A DNA stretch of 5,007 bases from assembly GCA_046582565.1 (NCBI GenBank), contig JAYGED010000049.1, forward strand, positions 1 to 5,007. Reading direction: 5' to 3'. The notes beneath the pieces are model-generated. The model had not been told where the DNA came from and did not search any database. It saw only the letters and a program-made list of their open reading frames with translations. Positions 4,963-5,007 of the stretch are shown piece by piece (within the stretch, counting starts at the first letter, position 1; each line of letters begins with the position of its first letter). The stretch comes from JAYGED01 sp046582565. GTDB taxonomy: Bacteria > Pseudomonadota > Alphaproteobacteria > JAAXGF01. The position numbers were made by a program, and so were the translations under genes.

Positions 4963-5007
4963 ATGGCTGATGACTCCAGGCGCGAATTCGACACCGAGGG
5001 CGTCAAA
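4963..5007 (+). CDS. dsrF: Probable DsrF start (partial, runs off the window)
   Basis: The first 15 codons, MADDSRREFDTEGVK, open at the window end. GGAG at 4950-4953 lies 9 nt before the ATG, and the gene begins 4 nt after the dsrE stop. dsrF follows dsrE directly in known dsr operons, and DsrF proteins begin with a short variable leader before a KKFMFVNR-type strand, with which the final GVK fits. The assignment comes mainly from gene order, since the visible residues are too few to identify it alone. DsrF is a partner subunit of the DsrEFH heterohexamer. Confidence 0.65.
   Translation, partial: MADDSRREFDTEGVK

Overview
The window looks like a high-GC proteobacterial chromosome. The best guess is an alphaproteobacterium of the Rhodospirillales type with a history of sulfur oxidation; this is inferred from gene content and protein style, not from a marker gene. 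The right half is a sulfur locus: the start of a dsr operon (dsrAB remnant, dsrE, start of dsrF) lies divergent from a minus-strand unit ending in the siroheme synthase gene cysG. The left half holds an IS5-family element, a D-2-hydroxyacid dehydrogenase gene and an ArsR-family regulator gene.

Layout. Positions 4-847 are an IS5-family (IS427-like) insertion sequence with 19-bp imperfect terminal repeats and flanking TA. Its orfA is intact, the orfA/orfB junction carries an A AAA AAG slippery heptamer, and orfB is broken by a one-base deletion just after the third catalytic residue. The element ends 10 bp from the stop codon of a 318-aa D-2-hydroxyacid dehydrogenase gene (858-1814, minus). A 198-bp divergent spacer with an AT-rich dyad separates this from a 115-aa ArsR-type regulator (2013-2360, plus). 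The regulator has two cysteines 66 residues apart, as in the persulfide sensors SqrR and BigR. It runs tail to tail, with a 6-bp gap, into cysG (2367-3785, minus). Upstream of cysG, overlapping it by one base (TGATG), is an unrecognised 51-aa gene with a strong Shine-Dalgarno sequence. Before that is the remnant of a TauD/TfdA-like dioxygenase gene that keeps only its first 24 codons and its C-terminal part. After a 113-bp divergent spacer with a plausible promoter and an 8-bp dyad, the plus strand carries a 53-codon ORF, then dsrE and the first 15 codons of a probable dsrF.

Main observation. The 53-codon ORF reads as the N-terminus of DsrA joined in frame to the C-terminus of DsrB. An internal deletion appears to have removed about 2 kb of the dissimilatory sulfite reductase genes. 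The promoter region, start codon, DsrB-like end and close junction to dsrE are kept. The divergent TauD-like gene shows the same kind of internal loss, and DsrE looks about 11 residues short in one loop while keeping its active-site Cys78. Together with the broken IS, this suggests a sulfur-oxidation locus being eroded by deletions, or one in which the DsrEF sulfur-relay proteins are kept without the adjacent reductase. cysG makes siroheme, the DsrAB cofactor, but it also serves assimilatory sulfite and nitrite reductases, so its survival needs no dsrAB.
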